From an uncultured Bacilli bacterium (lineage in GTDB: Bacteria; Bacillota_I; Bacilli_A; RF39; UBA660): a DNA stretch of 22,703 nt. Below the pieces are notes generated by a model that was not told the origin of the DNA, made no database searches, and saw nothing but the letters and a program-made list of their open reading frames with translations. Positions 21,753 to 22,703 of this stretch are shown here, piece after piece; the stretch's first letter is position 1; the number at the start of each line of letters is the position of its first letter. The stretch spans positions 1-22,703 of the forward strand of contig CAJUGE010000066.1 of NCBI GenBank assembly GCA_910586295.1, read 5' to 3'. The translations under genes were made by a program, and so were the position numbers.

Positions 21753-22703
21753 TTATATATCATAAAGAATAAAATCAAGAGGTAACCGAATATAATATTC
21801 AGAGTTAGTAGCAAGATTGAATAATAAAAGACCAGTATTAAATAAAGAAACTATTCTAATCTTAGAATTATTAGAAGTGGTATGAGTAGTAAAAGTTACA
21901 CCCTTATATATATTAGAATTTTTACTATAGTAAGCACCAATAATAGTTAAAAGTAAAGTATCAATACAAACTAGAGTATACATAGAAGTGAAGTATTCCA
22001 AAGAAGCATTAACAGTACATTCAACGTGAAAACCATTAGACTTTTGATTTTTGAAAACACATTCTATAGCACCAAAACGATAACCATAATCTTCAATGGC
22101 ACGTTTAGTATCACCATTAGTAACAATAATCCAAGGTTCATTAACGTTATTGTATTTAGAAATAACAATATTAGTCTTATATTGTTCATCATAAAGAAGA
22201 ATATCATTAAAAGAAATAGAATGTCTAGCATAAGACTTTAAATCAGATAAAAACTCCAAACATTATGACCTTCTTTCTTATCATAAATGAAAACTTTGAT
22301 ATTCTTCTTAAGTCTAATACAGTAAGTATTACCTAAATCATTGATGTGTCTAAGTAAGTTAGAAGAATTAAACCATCTATCAGCTAAAAACACTAGATCA
22401 AAGTCGTTGGAGAAAAGAGAAGACACATAAGAAATACCATCTTTGATAAGAGACTCAGCCATGGCATCAGAAGGAGCGTTACCTTTAAAACAATGAAACC
22501 ATAAAGGAATACCTTGCTTACCAATACGCATAGTAATCATGAAAACAGTGAAGTTATTATGGGAGAACATATGATCAAAAATAATATGAACACGTTTATC
22601 AGAATGTTTCTTCTTATAGTGAGAGATAACAAACTTAATAATTAAATCAAAAAGAAGATAGGGGTTAAAAAACTTATTAGTAAAAAGTCTCTTAATACGT
22701 TTA
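21753..22703 (-). pseudogene. IS4-family transposase, frameshifted and cut by the window
   Basis: A DDE transposase read from beyond 22703 to a stop at 21753. The three acidic residues are visible: Asp in VHIIFDHMFSHNNF, Asp in LVFLADRWFNSSNLL, and Glu in YGYRFGAIECVFKNQKSNGF, which also shows the YREK-like signature with one extra residue between Arg and Glu. The upstream frame runs into a stop at 22238 after GHNVWSFYLI, while the family continues in the -1 frame as FLSDLKSYARH. The joint is at a run of five T near 22250; six T would restore one frame. It is therefore either a broken copy or one relying on slippage. The C-terminus looks complete. Confidence 0.75.

Larger units (their letters stand above)
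21630..22703 (-). mobile_element. IS4/IS231-like insertion sequence, partial in window
   Basis: One end of an insertion sequence, cut by the window edge. The transposase family is IS4. ATGCCCATAAAC at 21630-21641 resembles the terminal inverted repeat of IS231 (as I recall, starting CATGCCCATCAACTT), which would place the element's end about 18 bases after the surface-protein stop. An alternative boundary is ACCGGAC at 21611-21617, which has an inverted copy GTCCGGT at 21667-21673. The other end and any target duplication lie outside. Confidence 0.6.

Noticed and set aside
22026..22241. Open reading frame of 71 codons on the plus strand
   Set aside because: It is antisense to the transposase C-terminal region and has low-complexity sequence.

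Overview
The window is very AT-rich, uses TGA only as a stop codon, and carries the rplU–prp–rpmA cluster in which ribosomal protein L27 has a cleavable N-terminal extension. That combination points to a low-GC Bacillota, perhaps an uncultured gut lineage of Bacilli; I cannot name the species. Promoters are classic sigma-A type, often with an extended -10, and AGGAGG-type ribosome binding sites are common.

Region 1 (1-5476) is core-like. It has rplU–prp–rpmA behind a leader whose hairpin can hide the rplU ribosome binding site, a small membrane protein resembling DUF5684, then cdsA and rseP as neighbours, and three small genes I do not recognise, two of them ending in good terminators.

Region 2 (5477-15333) is accessory. 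Six intact genes and one decayed gene lie in tandem on the plus strand. All encode versions of one protein architecture: an N-terminal helical cytoplasmic domain, one membrane helix, a conserved external domain of roughly 100-140 residues, a second membrane helix and a basic helical or coiled-coil tail. I recognise no described family. The array starts with a strong promoter and a leader holding a perfect 15-bp hairpin. A second near-consensus promoter sits between the second and third genes.

Region 3 (15334-17386) has a HipA-like kinase-fold protein with a palindrome over its promoter, then a metallo-beta-lactamase-fold protein that has lost its metal ligands and may be read from a leaderless mRNA. 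A bidirectional terminator closes the region.

Region 4 (17453-22703) has a minus-strand regulator with two tandem XRE helix-turn-helix domains but no ordinary start codon. Its promoter overlaps, back to back, the promoter of an 1183-residue exported surface protein. That protein has a SipW/TasA-like signal region, five beta-type repeats and two copies of a C-terminal module ending in a RPVxxL motif. The last copy holds a short segment poor in adenine, rich in G+C and dominated by codons ending in T or C. This is the pattern expected of the variable region of a diversity-generating retroelement (DGR), though no template repeat or reverse transcriptase is present in the window. An IS4/IS231-like insertion sequence with a frameshifted transposase lies immediately downstream and runs off the window edge; it may separate the gene from the rest of such a system.
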